A stretch of 16,083 nt of DNA, from positions 1 through 16,083 of the forward strand of contig JAHFCY010000049.1 of assembly GCA_023249255.1 (NCBI GenBank). The letters are read 5' to 3'. How positions within the stretch are numbered: position 1 is the stretch's first letter; every line of letters starts with the position of its first letter. The translations under genes were made by a program, and so were the position numbers. Below, piece by piece: positions 7,686 through 16,083 of this stretch. This DNA is from Candidatus Lindowiibacteriota bacterium (GTDB taxonomy: Bacteria; Lindowbacteria; 2-12-FULL-62-27). The notes under the pieces were generated by a model. It saw only the letters and a list, made by a program, of their open reading frames with translations. It was not told where the DNA came from and ran no database searches.

Positions 7686-10600
7686 TCAGACAGCCGCCAG
7701 TTTCTGGGCTTCTTCGTTGAGATGCTTTTTCTGAAGCACGCGCTTGTACTCGAGCGGCAGGACTTTCTTGAACAGCGGCTTGAAATCGTCCCACCTCTCC
7801 AGAATTTTCCGCCCGATTGCGCTGTTGGTGTAATCCACGTGCCGCCGGATCAGCCGGTTGAGGTCGGCGAAATCGATTTCGGATTCGACCGGCAACAGTT
7901 CGACCATGGTGTGGTTGCACCGGAGTTTGAACATTTTTTCGTCGTCAAGCACATACGCCACGCCGCCGCTCATGCCGGACGCGAAATTCCGGCCGGTCCG
8001 GCCGAGAACGACGACGGTTCCGTGCGTCATGTATTCGCATCCGTGGTCGCCCACGCCTTCGACGACCGCCGCCGCGCCGCTGTTTCTGACCGCAAACCGC
8101 TCGCCGGCCACGCCGCGGAAAAATGCCTCGCCGCTCGTCGCTCCGTACAGCGCCACGTTGCCGATCAGAATGTTTTCCTCGGCCTTGTACGTCACGTCGG
8201 CCGGCGGCCGGATGATGATCCTCCCGCCCGACAGCCCCTTGCCCGCGTAGTCGTTCGCGTCTCCCTCGAGCGACAGCGTCACGCCGCCCGCGAGAAACGC
8301 GCCGAAACTCTGGCCGGCCGATCCGATGAAATGAAACCGGATGGTGTCGTCCGGCAGTCCGGCCTCGCCATGCCGTTTCGCGATTTCCCCGCTCATCATC
8401 GTGCCGACGCACCGGTTGAAATTTCGGATGGGCAGGGTGATGTTGCAGGGTTTTTTGCGCTCGATCGCCTCGTGCGCAAGTTCGATCAATTTGTTGTCGA
8501 GCGCCTTGCCGAGGTCATGGTCCTGATATTCGCTGTGGCGAATGGCGTACCAGCGGTTGGTCGGTTCGGGTTTGTAGAGGATTGTCGACAGGTTCACTCC
8601 TTTGGCCTTCCAGTGATCGACGGCGTTGCGCGTGTCCAGAAGATCGACCCGGCCGATCAGATCATTCAGGGTCTTGATCCCCAGTCCGGCCATGATCTCG
8701 CGGACTTCCTCGGCCACGAAGAAGCAGTAGTTGATCACGTCTTCAGGTTTGCCGGCGAACATTTTACGCAGAACCGGATCCTGCGTCGCAATGCCGACGG
8801 GGCAGGTGTTGAGATGGCATACGCGCATCATGATACAACCGAGACTGATGAGCGGGCCCGTCGAAAATCCGAACTCGTCCGCGCCCAACATCGCCGCGAT
8901 CACGACGTCCCGGCCGGTTAGAATTTTTCCGTCGGTCTGGACGACGATCCGGCCCCGAAGACCATTCGCGACGAGGACCTGCTGGGTTTCGGCCAGGCCC
9001 AATTCCCATGGCAGTCCCGCGTGCTGGATCGACGTGAGGGGAGACGCGCCGGTGCCGCCCTCAAATCCGCTGATCAGCACGACGTCGGCTTTCGCCTTCG
9101 CCACGCCGGCGGCGATGGTGCCGACGCCGACTTCCGAGACGAGTTTCACGTGCACCCGGGCTTTCGGATTGGCGTTTTTCAAATCGTAAATAAGCTGGGC
9201 GATGTCTTCGATCGAATAAATGTCGTGGTGCGGCGGCGGTGAAATCAGGCCGACACCGGGCACGGAGTAACGGATTTTCGCGATGTAGGCGTCGACTTTG
9301 TGGCCCGGCAATTGGCCGCCCTCGCCGGGTTTGGCGCCCTGCGCGATCTTGATCTGGAGGTCGTCGCAATTGACGAGGTAATTGATCGTCACCCCGAATC
9401 TCGCCGACGCCACCTGCTTGACGGCGCTTCGCCGCGTGTCGCCGTTGGCGTCAGGTACGAATCGTTCCGGGTCCTCGCCGCCTTCGCCCGTGTTGCTTTT
9501 GCCGCCGATCCGGTTCATCGCGATTGCCAGCGTCTCGTGCGTTTCGCGGCTGATCGATCCGAGCGACATCGCTCCCGTGGCAAACCGTTTCACGATTTCC
9601 TTCGCCGGCTCCACCTCCGAAATCGGGATCGGATTGCCCGGCTTGAATTGCAGAAGCCCGCGGAGCGTCATGAGCCGTGTGCTCTGGTTGTTGATGAGAT
9701 CGGTGTATTCCTTGTAGGATTTCGGGTTGTTCGCCCGGACGGCGTGCTGAAGTTTGGCGATGGTGTCGGGATCCAGAAGATGCTGTTCGCCCCGCCGCCG
9801 CCACTGATAGACACCGCCAGCTTCAAGTCCGCCGGTTATTTCCGGATCAACCTCGTGCGCGAACCGGTGCCGAGAGAGTACCTCCTCCGTCAGGACGTCC
9901 AGCCCGACTCCCTCGATCCGGGACGGCGTCCACTTGAAATACCGGTCGACGACGCTTCGGTTCAATCCAACCGCCTCGAAAATCTGCGCGCCGTGATAAC
10001 TCTGAAGCGTCGAGATGCCCATCTTGGTCGCGATTTTCAATACGCCCTTGTCGATCGCCTTGCGGTAATGTTCGAGCGCGGTTTCCTCGTCCAAGTTTTT
10101 GAGAATGCCCTGCCGGACCATATTCCGGATCGTTTCGTGCGCGGCGTAAGGACACCAGGCGGCGGCGCCGTATCCCATGAGCAGCGCAAAATGCATGACC
10201 TCCCGGGCCTCGCCGGTCTCGATGACGATTCCGCACCGCGTCCGCGTTCCCTCGCGGATCAGATGATGATGGACCGCGCCGACCGCAAGCAAACTCGGGA
10301 TCGGCGCCGTCTGCGCGTCCGTCCCCCGGTCCGACAGAATCAGGATGTGGACGCCGTCCGCGACGGCCGACGCCGCGCTGTCGCTGAGGTCCGCCAGCGC
10401 CGACTCCATCCCGCGCGTGCCTTCCGATTTCTGGAACAGGATCGGCAGAACGCGCGACGTGATCTCGCCGATTTCGATCTCCTTGAGCTGTGCCATCTGC
10501 GCGTCCGACAGAGACGGCGATTTGAGATTGACCTGATGGCTGTGTTCGGGCGTCTCCTCGAAAAGGTTTCGTTCGGAACCGAGCGCGGTTTCGATCGACA

Positions 10601-12215
10601 TGACCATCTCTTCGCGCAACGGATCGACCGGCGGGTTCGTCACCTGCGCAAACAGTTGCTTGAAATAATTGAACAGAAGCTGGGGACGATTCGACAGAAC
10701 CGCCAGCGGCACGTCGATCCCCATCGAGCCGACTGCCTCCTCGCCGTTCAGCGCCATCGGACTCATGAGCATCTTCAGGTCCTCGGCCGTGTAGCCGAAC
10801 GTCCGCTGAATCCGCAGAAGTTCGTCGTCGGCCGGCCGTTCCGGCAGGTCGCGCGGCGGCGGAAGCTGGTCCATCCGGACCATTTTTTCGGTCAGCCACT
10901 CCCGGTAGGGTTTGCGGGAACCGATCTCGTTTTTGATTTCCTCGTCCGAAATGATCCTCTTCTGGATCGTGTCGACCAGAAACATCCGGCCCGGCTGAAG
11001 CCGCCCCTTCGAAAGAATATTCTCCGGCGGAATGTCCAGCACGCCGACTTCGGACGCCAGCACCACGAGTCCGTCTTTGGTGACGACGTGCCGGGCGGGC
11101 CGCAGGCCGTTCCGGTCAAGCACGGCGCCGATCAGCCGTCCATCCGTGAAACAGATCGCGGCCGGACCGTCCCAGGGCTCCATCAGGCACGAGTGGTACT
11201 CGTACATCGCGCGTTTTTTGTCGACCATCAACAGATCATTCTGCCAGGCCTCGGGTATCATCATCAGGATCGAGTGCGGCAACGACCGCCCGGTCCGGAA
11301 CAGCAGTTCGAGGACATTGTCGAACATGCCGCTGTCGCTGGTGTCGGGATCGATGATCGGCAGGAGTTTTCGGACGTTTTCGCCGAAGAGCGGCGACGCC
11401 AGAATTTTTTCGCGGGCGTGCATCCAGTTGATGTTGCCGCGCAGGGTGTTGATCTCGCCGTTGTGAATGATGAACCGGTACGGATGCGCCCGCTTCCAGG
11501 ACGGCATGGTGTTCGTGCTGAAGCGCGAATGGACCATCGCCATGGCGGACTGAACGGTCGAATCGTTGAGATCGAGATAAAACTTCGGGATCTGGGGAGC
11601 CGTGAGCTGTCCCTTGTAGACGATCGTCCGGGACGACAGGCTCGCGATGTAAAAGAGCGACTTTTGTTTCAGATCCGTTTCACGATTTTCCCGCTCGACC
11701 TTCTTACGGATGATATAAAGCTTTCGCTCGAGCGCGTCCTCGTCCTCCGCGCCCGGTCCCCGGCCGACGAAAACCTGGCGGATGACGGGCATCGCCTCCC
11801 GCGCCATCTCCCCGCAGTGTTTCGGCTCGACCGGCACGTCCCGCCAGCCGAGCAACCGCTGGCCTTCCTCGGAAATCGCGCGGTTGAGCATGTCTTCGCA
11901 GACATGCCGGTCGGACCGGTCCGGCGGGAGAAACACCATCCCCACGCCGTACTGTCCCGGAAACGGGATCGTGTCCGGCAGGACCTTGTGAAAAAATTCG
12001 TGCGGCACCTGCAGGAGCACGCCCGCGCCGTCACCCGTCGTCGGATCGCATCCGCACGCGCCGCGATGCTCGAGGTTCTTCAGCATCTCGATGCCCTGCT
12101 CGACGATCCGGTGAGACTTCTCGCCGCTGATGTTCACGACGAATCCGATCCCGCAGGCATCATGCTCCATCCGGGGGTCATACAACCCCCGCCGCTGTGG
12201 TGTCCCGTTACCCAT
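7686..12215 (-). CDS. gltB: Glutamate synthase large (alpha) subunit
   Basis: A 1509-residue cytoplasmic enzyme that transfers the amide of glutamine to 2-oxoglutarate, central to ammonia assimilation. Cys21 ([10 protein letters not shown]) is the N-terminal amidotransferase nucleophile, exposed after removal of a 20-residue propeptide. The amidotransferase domain is followed by the central domain and the FMN synthase domain, including [13 protein letters not shown] and [12 protein letters not shown]1127, C1133 and C1138 (C-x5-C-x4-C) bind the 3Fe-4S cluster. The C-terminal beta-helix with repeated G-x-x-G-x-G turns ([14 protein letters not shown]) is present. The open frame extends to 12296, but ATG 12215 is chosen: it has GGGAAGG 7 nt upstream, gives a normal propeptide, and the extra stretch contains the promoter. 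Genes run gltB then gltD. Confidence 0.97.
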   Translation of the reverse strand: MGNGTPQRRGLYDPRMEHDACGIGFVVNISGEKSHRIVEQGIEMLKNLEHRGACGCDPTTGDGAGVLLQVPHEFFHKVLPDTIPFPGQYGVGMVFLPPDRSDRHVCEDMLNRAISEEGQRLLGWRDVPVEPKHCGEMAREAMPVIRQVFVGRGPGAEDEDALERKLYIIRKKVERENRETDLKQKSLFYIASLSSRTIVYKGQLTAPQIPKFYLDLNDSTVQSAMAMVHSRFSTNTMPSWKRAHPYRFIIHNGEINTLRGNINWMHAREKILASPLFGENVRKLLPIIDPDTSDSGMFDNVLELLFRTGRSLPHSILMMIPEAWQNDLLMVDKKRAMYEYHSCLMEPWDGPAAICFTDGRLIGAVLDRNGLRPARHVVTKDGLVVLASEVGVLDIPPENILSKGRLQPGRMFLVDTIQKRIISDEEIKNEIGSRKPYREWLTEKMVRMDQLPPPRDLPERPADDELLRIQRTFGYTAEDLKMLMSPMALNGEEAVGSMGIDVPLAVLSNRPQLLFNYFKQLFAQVTNPPVDPLREEMVMSIETALGSERNLFEETPEHSHQVNLKSPSLSDAQMAQLKEIEIGEITSRVLPILFQKSEGTRGMESALADLSDSAASAVADGVHILILSDRGTDAQTAPIPSLLAVGAVHHHLIREGTRTRCGIVIETGEAREVMHFALLMGYGAAAWCPYAAHETIRNMVRQGILKNLDEETALEHYRKAIDKGVLKIATKMGISTLQSYHGAQIFEAVGLNRSVVDRYFKWTPSRIEGVGLDVLTEEVLSRHRFAHEVDPEITGGLEAGGVYQWRRRGEQHLLDPDTIAKLQHAVRANNPKSYKEYTDLINNQSTRLMTLRGLLQFKPGNPIPISEVEPAKEIVKRFATGAMSLGSISRETHETLAIAMNRIGGKSNTGEGGEDPERFVPDANGDTRRSAVKQVASARFGVTINYLVNCDDLQIKIAQGAKPGEGGQLPGHKVDAYIAKIRYSVPGVGLISPPPHHDIYSIEDIAQLIYDLKNANPKARVHVKLVSEVGVGTIAAGVAKAKADVVLISGFEGGTGASPLTSIQHAGLPWELGLAETQQVLVANGLRGRIVVQTDGKILTGRDVVIAAMLGADEFGFSTGPLISLGCIMMRVCHLNTCPVGIATQDPVLRKMFAGKPEDVINYCFFVAEEVREIMAGLGIKTLNDLIGRVDLLDTRNAVDHWKAKGVNLSTILYKPEPTNRWYAIRHSEYQDHDLGKALDNKLIELAHEAIERKKPCNITLPIRNFNRCVGTMMSGEIAKRHGEAGLPDDTIRFHFIGSAGQSFGAFLAGGVTLSLEGDANDYAGKGLSGGRIIIRPPADVTYKAEENILIGNVALYGATSGEAFFRGVAGERFAVRNSGAAAVVEGVGDHGCEYMTHGTVVVLGRTGRNFASGMSGGVAYVLDDEKMFKLRCNHTMVELLPVESEIDFADLNRLIRRHVDYTNSAIGRKILERWDDFKPLFKKVLPLEYKRVLQKKHLNEEAQKLAAV

Positions 12216-12222
12216 GCGTTTA

Positions 12223-12229
12223 CCTTCCC
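12223..12229 (-). promoter_or_regulatory. Ribosome binding site deciding the gltB start
   Basis: GGGAAGG on the minus strand, with 7 nt to ATG 12215. It is the only good Shine-Dalgarno sequence in the upstream extension and supports the 1509-residue form of GltB. Confidence 0.75.
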
Positions 12230-12267
12230 ATGCCGAAATGGACGCGATTGTACGAAAATCGGGGCGC

Positions 12268-12296
12268 AGTATAACCGTTCGGTCTGTTCTGTTCAA
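12268..12296 (-). promoter_or_regulatory. Sigma70-like promoter of gltBD
   Basis: On the minus strand, TTGAAC (12291-12296) and TATACT (12268-12273) are separated by exactly 17 nt. Both hexamers match the consensus at five of six or four of six positions and are followed by a leader of about 45 nt with a Shine-Dalgarno sequence. The -35 box overlaps the stop codon (12293-12295) of the debranching gene. gltBD can therefore be transcribed on its own, although read-through from upstream is also possible because no terminator is visible in the 77-nt gap. Confidence 0.65.
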
Positions 12297-14278
12297 CCGT
12301 CCGCCGACATTTTTTCACGCCGTTGGCCCGGCCGCCTGGTCACCTCATGATTGACCACGTTGAGCTCCGCGACGCTCCAGGCTTGCGCCACGCAGGCTTT
12401 CGGATCGTGCGGCGGATCGCCGTCCATGATTTCGGATATCGTGCCGAGCACACAGTCTCGAAGGTGCGGCCGAAAGCCGTCTATAATTTTCAGAAGATGA
12501 TCCCGGGTCCGTCTCGTCCGGCCTTCAACCGCGATGCACGCACGGGCGTAGGGGCCGATCAGCCACGGCCAGACGGTGCCCTGATGATAGGCCGTATCGC
12601 GCGTCAGCCGGTCTCCCTCGTGCCGGCCCTTGTAGCCGGGATGATCGGGCGACAGGGTCCGAAGGCCGACCGGCGTGAGGAGTTTTTTCCGGATGATCGC
12701 GAGAATTTTATGCCCGCAAGACCGATCGTCCAGAATCGGATGAGTGAGAGACAACGCGAAAAGTTGATTGGGACGAAGATCGGCCACGGGAATTTCGTCC
12801 GGCGTCAGGCAGTCGTACAGATATCCGCCTGCGTCGAACCAGTATTTCTTTTGAAAAATCGCCCGGCACCGATCGGCAATCCGGTCCGCTTCACCCGCCA
12901 GGGGATTTTTCAGCCGAAACCGGCGGGTCAACTCCGAAAAAATTTTCAGCGCGTTGAACCACATCGCCTGAATTTCCACCGGGTAGCCGTGCCGCGGTGT
13001 CACGACCCAGTCTCCGACTTTCGCGTCCATCCACGTCAGTTGTGTGCCCCGCTCGCCGGAAAACAGCAACCCCGTTTTCGGATCGGCGTGGATGTTGAAC
13101 CGCGTTCCGCGAATGTGATGCCGCAGGATCGATTCGAAATGCGGAACCAGGACGCGCCGGACGAACGCGGCCCTGCCGCTGTACATGAGAAATTTCCAGC
13201 CGGCTTCGAAAAACAAAAGCGATGCGTCGACCGTGTTGAAATGCGGCTCGGCGTCCGCCTCGGGATAGTGGTTCGGAATCATTCCTTGGGATTCTGCGCC
13301 CGCAAAGGCCGCCAGAATTTCCTGTGCGGCCTGAAATTCTCCCCGCACCAGCGCCAGTCCCTCCAGAGAAATCATCGTGTCCCGGCCCCAGTCAGTGAAC
13401 CACGGATATCCGGCGACGATGGTCCGTAATTTTTGCCGACGTTTGACCGATCCGGCCGTCCGCGTGACCAGAAATGCGTCGGCGGCCTGCGCGAGAGGAA
13501 GTGGACACGGTCGGTCTTCCCGGACAAATTTCCTCCGTCGTGTCTCCTCGGCTCTTTGCCACGCATCGACCGACGGCTTGATCGCCGGCCGATCCGACAA
13601 AATGAGATCAAGCGTATCCCCGCCGGCCAGATCCGCGGCGATCCGCCCGGGCGAATCGAACCAGTCGCGATCCTCCATGCCCTGGCGCGTTTCCCACGGA
13701 TAATGGATCGGACCGATCCGCCGGCGGTCCTCGACATATCTTCCCGCTGAATGAAATAAAAACGCGTCAACCCCGCCGCGCGAAAAAATGATCTCCCGCG
13801 CATTCGCCCGCCGCGCTGCAACCGTCAGACCCTCGCGCCTCGATTCGCCGTCAATGTCGTTGTGATCGCGGATCGCGGGAAGAGGCCGGATGGACAGCGC
13901 GAGATGCGCCGCGCCGCGCGCGAGACGAAATCGGATCACGGTCATGTTGTGTCCATGACGCATGAACACGGTTCGGACGAGCCGATCGGTTTTGCGCGGA
14001 CCCGTTTTGTATGTCCAGGTCGGGAAGGGATTGCGGGAAAAATCGAGAATCAGTCCTCCATCGACCCGGCCGGGCGCGGGGTCGAGATCCGTTGCTTTTT
14101 CGCCAAGTACCGAAACCGCATGCAATCCGCCGAACAGCATCCGCCGATCGACCGGCGGTTTCAACGCCGCGATTAACAAACCGTGATATCGCCGCGTCGG
14201 ATATCCCGCCGCCGTCCCAAACGCGTACCCGCCGAGTCCGTTGGTTTCAATCCATTCAATCCGCTCCGCCGGTTTCAT
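12293..14278 (-). CDS. Glycogen debranching enzyme, amylo-alpha-1,6-glucosidase type (GH133)
   Basis: A 661-residue cytoplasmic enzyme without a signal peptide that removes alpha-1,6 branch glucose from glycogen or limit dextrins. The N-terminal beta-rich GDE_N-type domain (1 to about 245) opens with [14 protein letters not shown] and [12 protein letters not shown], highly typical of bacterial debranching enzymes. The (alpha/alpha)6 catalytic domain follows (about 265-645): [19 protein letters not shown] (290-308), LTWMDAK (414-420) and PVEIQAMW (433-440). Further on come QGTVWPW (566-572) and [24 protein letters not shown] (615-638), which holds catalytic-site Glu/Asp candidates. Length is normal for the family. 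The start has no Shine-Dalgarno sequence, but a TAAAAT box ends 9 nt upstream. Downstream is gltB with its own promoter. It is the only gene in the window for internal alpha-glucan turnover; no other glycogen gene is adjacent. Confidence 0.93.
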   Translation of the reverse strand: MKPAERIEWIETNGLGGYAFGTAAGYPTRRYHGLLIAALKPPVDRRMLFGGLHAVSVLGEKATDLDPAPGRVDGGLILDFSRNPFPTWTYKTGPRKTDRLVRTVFMRHGHNMTVIRFRLARGAAHLALSIRPLPAIRDHNDIDGESRREGLTVAARRANAREIIFSRGGVDAFLFHSAGRYVEDRRRIGPIHYPWETRQGMEDRDWFDSPGRIAADLAGGDTLDLILSDRPAIKPSVDAWQRAEETRRRKFVREDRPCPLPLAQAADAFLVTRTAGSVKRRQKLRTIVAGYPWFTDWGRDTMISLEGLALVRGEFQAAQEILAAFAGAESQGMIPNHYPEADAEPHFNTVDASLLFFEAGWKFLMYSGRAAFVRRVLVPHFESILRHHIRGTRFNIHADPKTGLLFSGERGTQLTWMDAKVGDWVVTPRHGYPVEIQAMWFNALKIFSELTRRFRLKNPLAGEADRIADRCRAIFQKKYWFDAGGYLYDCLTPDEIPVADLRPNQLFALSLTHPILDDRSCGHKILAIIRKKLLTPVGLRTLSPDHPGYKGRHEGDRLTRDTAYHQGTVWPWLIGPYARACIAVEGRTRRTRDHLLKIIDGFRPHLRDCVLGTISEIMDGDPPHDPKACVAQAWSVAELNVVNHEVTRRPGQRREKMSADG

Positions 14279-14287
14279 GTAATTTGA

Positions 14288-14293
14288 ATTTTA
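14288..14293 (-). promoter_or_regulatory. Possible -10 box of the debranching enzyme gene
   Basis: TAAAAT on the minus strand ends 9 nt before ATG 14278 and lies in the only AT-rich stretch of this intergenic region. No -35 box close to consensus lies at 16-18 nt. If used, the 5' leader would be only a few nucleotides long. Confidence 0.3.
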
Positions 14294-14300
14294 CCGCATT

Positions 14301-14454
14301 CTGTCTGTGTCAGTTCGTGTCCCTGCCCGTCCGGCAGGCGGGTGTGGATGTCTGTCAGTGGAAACCCAAAGCCACAGACAGGCGCAGACAGACACACACT
14401 ATTTTCATCGGGGACGGTGGAAGTCTGTGTGTGCAGGTGGGAGTCTGTCAGTGG
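14301..14454. repeat. CTGT/CAGA-rich intergenic repeat cluster with hairpins
   Basis: The 184-nt gap between the debranching gene and the sixA-like gene is built from related short pieces. GTCTGTCAGTGG occurs twice as a perfect 12-nt direct repeat (14350-14361 and 14443-14454), each preceded by a similar GTG..GGA context. CTGTCTGTG (14301-14309) is the inverted complement of CACAGACAG (14373-14381). CCTGCC-CGTCC-GGCAGG (14322-14338) is a perfect 6-bp hairpin inside that larger pairing. CAGACAGACACACAC (14385-14399) faces GTCTGTGTGTGC (14423-14434). No gene is supported here. It may be a dispersed intergenic repeat family; copies elsewhere cannot be seen from this window. Confidence 0.6.
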
Positions 14455-14462
14455 CAAATGTT

Positions 14463-14948
14463 TTACTTCAAATGCCTCATGACCTTCGTCGTCATATACC
14501 ACGCCAGCCGCCCCTTGCCCTGGCCGCTCTTGCCGTCAAAATCGATCGCCATCGCCGCGCCCTTCTTGAACGGCACGGGCCGTGCCGTGCCGAGAAAAAA
14601 GGATGCAAGATGTCCCATGTCCGGCTCGTGTCCCACCATCATCACCGCCTTGTAGTCGGACTCCTGAAGCGTTACGAGCGCGTCAGTCGGTGGATAGCCG
14701 CCGGCCAGGCAGTCGAGGAGTTTTGGTTTGGCGAGCTGAAGTTCCTTGACAAGAATGTCTGCGGTCTGTCGGGCGCGGGTGAGCGGACTGGTGAACACCG
14801 CATCGACTTCAAGTCCCATGCGGGCCAGTCCCTTCGCCGCCTCCGTCATCCGTTCGATGCCTTCGTCCGTCAGCGGCCGGGACTCGTCCGACTTGTCCCA
14901 GTCCTCCCGCTCCATCGCCACGGCGTGCCGCACCAGATAAATGATCAT
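14463..14948 (-). CDS. sixA: SixA-type phosphohistidine phosphatase (histidine phosphatase superfamily)
   Basis: A 161-residue cytoplasmic protein, the usual length for SixA, which removes phosphate from phosphohistidine in signalling phosphotransfer (HPt) proteins or PTS proteins. The start MIIYLVRHAVA carries the catalytic R7-H8 pair, with Ala after His as usual in SixA rather than the Gly of phosphoglycerate mutases. SRPLTDEGIERM, VFTSPLTRARQTADIL (R58/R60 region) and MMVGHEPDMGHLASFFLG (second catalytic His, H107) follow in the standard order. ATG 14948 lies 3 nt after the stop codon of the cyclase gene; GAGG (14960-14963) is 11 nt upstream, so the two are probably co-transcribed. No histidine kinase or HPt gene is in the window, so the physiological substrate is unknown. 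It could instead be a small-molecule phosphatase of the same superfamily. Confidence 0.88.
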   Translation of the reverse strand: MIIYLVRHAVAMEREDWDKSDESRPLTDEGIERMTEAAKGLARMGLEVDAVFTSPLTRARQTADILVKELQLAKPKLLDCLAGGYPPTDALVTLQESDYKAVMMVGHEPDMGHLASFFLGTARPVPFKKGAAMAIDFDGKSGQGKGRLAWYMTTKVMRHLK

Positions 14949-14951
14949 GTC

Positions 14952-16083
14952 TTACAGGACCTCGTATATCTGCACCGGCTCGGCCACGTTTTTTACGCGG
15001 ATTGGGTCGAGCTTCCGCGTCTGAAAAACATCCTTGATTTCCTGATACGTCGATTCGGAGATCAGGATCTGGTTGGCCGCCGCGTTGGAGCAGAGCCGTG
15101 CGGCGAGATTGCAGGCGGCGCCGATGACGGTGTAGTTGCGGCGGTTCTCCGATCCCATGTTGCCGGCGACGACCCGGCCGGTGTTGATGCCCATGCCGAC
15201 CTTGATTTCGAATTCACCGCGCCGTGTCCGCGTCTCGTTCAGCGATTTCAGCGCCTCCCGTTTTTTGACCGCCGCGCGCACGGCGCGCACCGCGTCGTCC
15301 GGACGGTCGACAGGCGCGCCGAAGAGCGCCATGATTTCGTCCCCCACGTATTTGTCCACGACGCCGCCCTCGGCCTCGATGCAGGCCGACATCCGCGTCA
15401 TGTATTCGTTCAGCATGTCGATCACCTGGTGAGGCGTCATTTTTTCCGACATCGCCGTAAATCCACGGAGGTCCGAAAACAGCATGGTGACCTTGCGCTC
15501 CTCGCCGCCAAGGACCCCGCTTTTCAACATCGCCTCCGCGATTTCCTTGCCCAGCCCCATGTGCAGAACCGACTGCATTTTTTCCTTCTCCTCAAGGTCC
15601 GCGATCATTTCGTTGAATGAAGCAGCCAGATCGGTCAACTCGTCCCGGGCATACTGCTTGACTTGAACCCGATGCTTGAAATCGTTCCGCTCGACCGCTT
15701 TCGTGCCCTCGACCAGCGCTCCGATCGGCCGCGCCTGACTGCGCGCAACCAGAAATGACACGATCACGCTGATGATGAGCCCGAATCCCGCCGCCCGTGC
15801 CAGTCCGTGCTTGATCGGCTCGAGACTCTCGTACAGCACAGCGTCTTTTGAACTCAAAAACAGCATGCCGACGCCGGGTTCGCCCGGAAGACTCGCGTAG
15901 CCGCACCGGAAGATTTCGCCGCGAAGATTGATGTCCTCGTAATGCTCTTCCGTGAGCGCGGCAGGCCGGATCGACCCCGAGAGCATCTCGCGGTCGCGCG
16001 TCACCAGAGTCGCCGCGCGGATTTCGGTTGCGTGAGTAAAAATGACTTCCATTCCAGAAATTTTTCGGATGTCTTCCGCAAGG
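14952..16083 (-). CDS. Membrane class III adenylate/guanylate cyclase with HAMP domain, N-terminus cut by window edge
   Basis: The frame stays open to the right edge (upstream residues read LAEDIRKISG before Met at 16052), so the start is outside the window. Numbered from that Met: extracytoplasmic sensor remnant (1-86), transmembrane helix (about 87-104, GFGLIISVIVSFLVA), HAMP linker (about 104-157) and class III cyclase domain (about 184-366). Metal ligands are D194 (FSDLRGFT) and D238 (YVGDE). K234 is the base-selecting Lys, and N315 with R319 (NLAARL) are the transition-state residues. The usual base-selecting Asp in VIGD-x-VN is Ala312 (VIGAACN). The protein most likely makes cAMP in response to an external signal; nucleotide preference is uncertain because of Ala312. 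The downstream sixA-like gene is 3 nt away and probably in the same transcript. No cAMP receptor gene is visible. Confidence 0.9.
   Translation of the reverse strand, partial: LAEDIRKISGMEVIFTHATEIRAATLVTRDREMLSGSIRPAALTEEHYEDINLRGEIFRCGYASLPGEPGVGMLFLSSKDAVLYESLEPIKHGLARAAGFGLIISVIVSFLVARSQARPIGALVEGTKAVERNDFKHRVQVKQYARDELTDLAASFNEMIADLEEKEKMQSVLHMGLGKEIAEAMLKSGVLGGEERKVTMLFSDLRGFTAMSEKMTPHQVIDMLNEYMTRMSACIEAEGGVVDKYVGDEIMALFGAPVDRPDDAVRAVRAAVKKREALKSLNETRTRRGEFEIKVGMGINTGRVVAGNMGSENRRNYTVIGAACNLAARLCSNAAANQILISESTYQEIKDVFQTRKLDPIRVKNVAEPVQIYEVL

Noticed and set aside
7611-8921. A 436-codon plus-strand open frame opposite gltB and gltD
   Set aside because: It is antisense to conserved GltB C-terminal beta-helix and GltD N-terminal coding sequence, spans two genes, and shows no recognisable domain.
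12216-12296. N-terminal extension of GltB from ATG 12296
   Set aside because: It would give a 47-residue propeptide before the catalytic Cys and cover the promoter and ribosome binding site; ATG 12215 gives the usual propeptide length.
9300-12350. A 1016-codon open frame on the plus strand opposite gltB
   Set aside because: It mirrors the gltB coding sequence, whose family identity is certain. Its translation is rich in Arg, Asp, Val, His and Pro without any domain, as expected from the antisense of a GC-rich gene, and no ribosome binding site precedes it.
14279-14462. CRISPR-like array in the repeat-rich gap
   Set aside because: The repeats are 9-12 nt, irregularly spaced and in both orientations, with no regular spacers and no cas gene nearby.
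14307-15620. A 437-codon plus-strand open frame opposite the sixA-like and cyclase genes
   Set aside because: It is antisense to two well-recognised proteins and starts in the repeat region; its composition (His, Arg, Asp, Val) is that of a shadow frame.

Overview
The window reads as a piece of a GC-rich chromosome (high-50s % GC by eye) from a Gram-negative-type bacterium. Exported proteins with cleavable signal peptides, a two-subunit bacterial glutamate synthase, a bacterial GH133-type glycogen debranching enzyme and a HAMP-linked class III cyclase all point that way. I cannot assign a phylum. The CTGT/CAGA-rich intergenic repeat and the unusual multimodular GH9 enzyme would suit a poorly cultured lineage, but that is inference. 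There are eight protein genes, two of them cut by the window edges, and no rRNA, tRNA, CRISPR array or insertion sequence that I can see.

Left part (1-6221) is an exported polysaccharide-processing locus. A minus-strand glucoamylase-like (GH144-type) gene running off the left edge is divergent from a plus-strand pair. The first gene of the pair is a 1449-residue GH9 enzyme with two CBM11-like modules, an Ig-like domain, the GH9 barrel and a second, unassigned alpha/alpha-type domain at its C-terminus. The second, 4 nt downstream with a strong ribosome binding site, is a small exported protein made of two more CBM11-like modules. The divergent intergenic region holds a perfect 7-bp hairpin between two outward promoter-like elements. 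The set looks built to bind and hydrolyse a beta-glucan outside the cytoplasm.

Middle part (6227-12296, minus strand) is gltB-gltD, encoding NADPH-type glutamate synthase. One base separates the two genes, and a clear sigma70-like promoter drives them. The -35 box of that promoter overlaps the stop codon of the upstream debranching gene. gltD ends tail-to-tail with the carbohydrate-binding gene only 5 nt away.

Right part (12293-16083, minus strand) holds a glycogen debranching enzyme (GH133), a 184-nt intergenic region rich in repeats, a SixA-type histidine phosphatase and a membrane class III nucleotide cyclase. The cyclase continues off the right edge. The last two are 3 nt apart and probably one transcript. 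The cyclase keeps its metal and transition-state residues but has Ala where most adenylate cyclases carry the base-selecting Asp.

Taken together, the window combines external glucan breakdown, internal glycogen turnover, nitrogen assimilation and a signalling pair. The points most worth following are the bifunctional-looking GH9 protein with its CBM11-only partner, the altered cyclase base-recognition site, and three genes whose -10-like boxes lie so close to the start codon that leaderless mRNAs are plausible.
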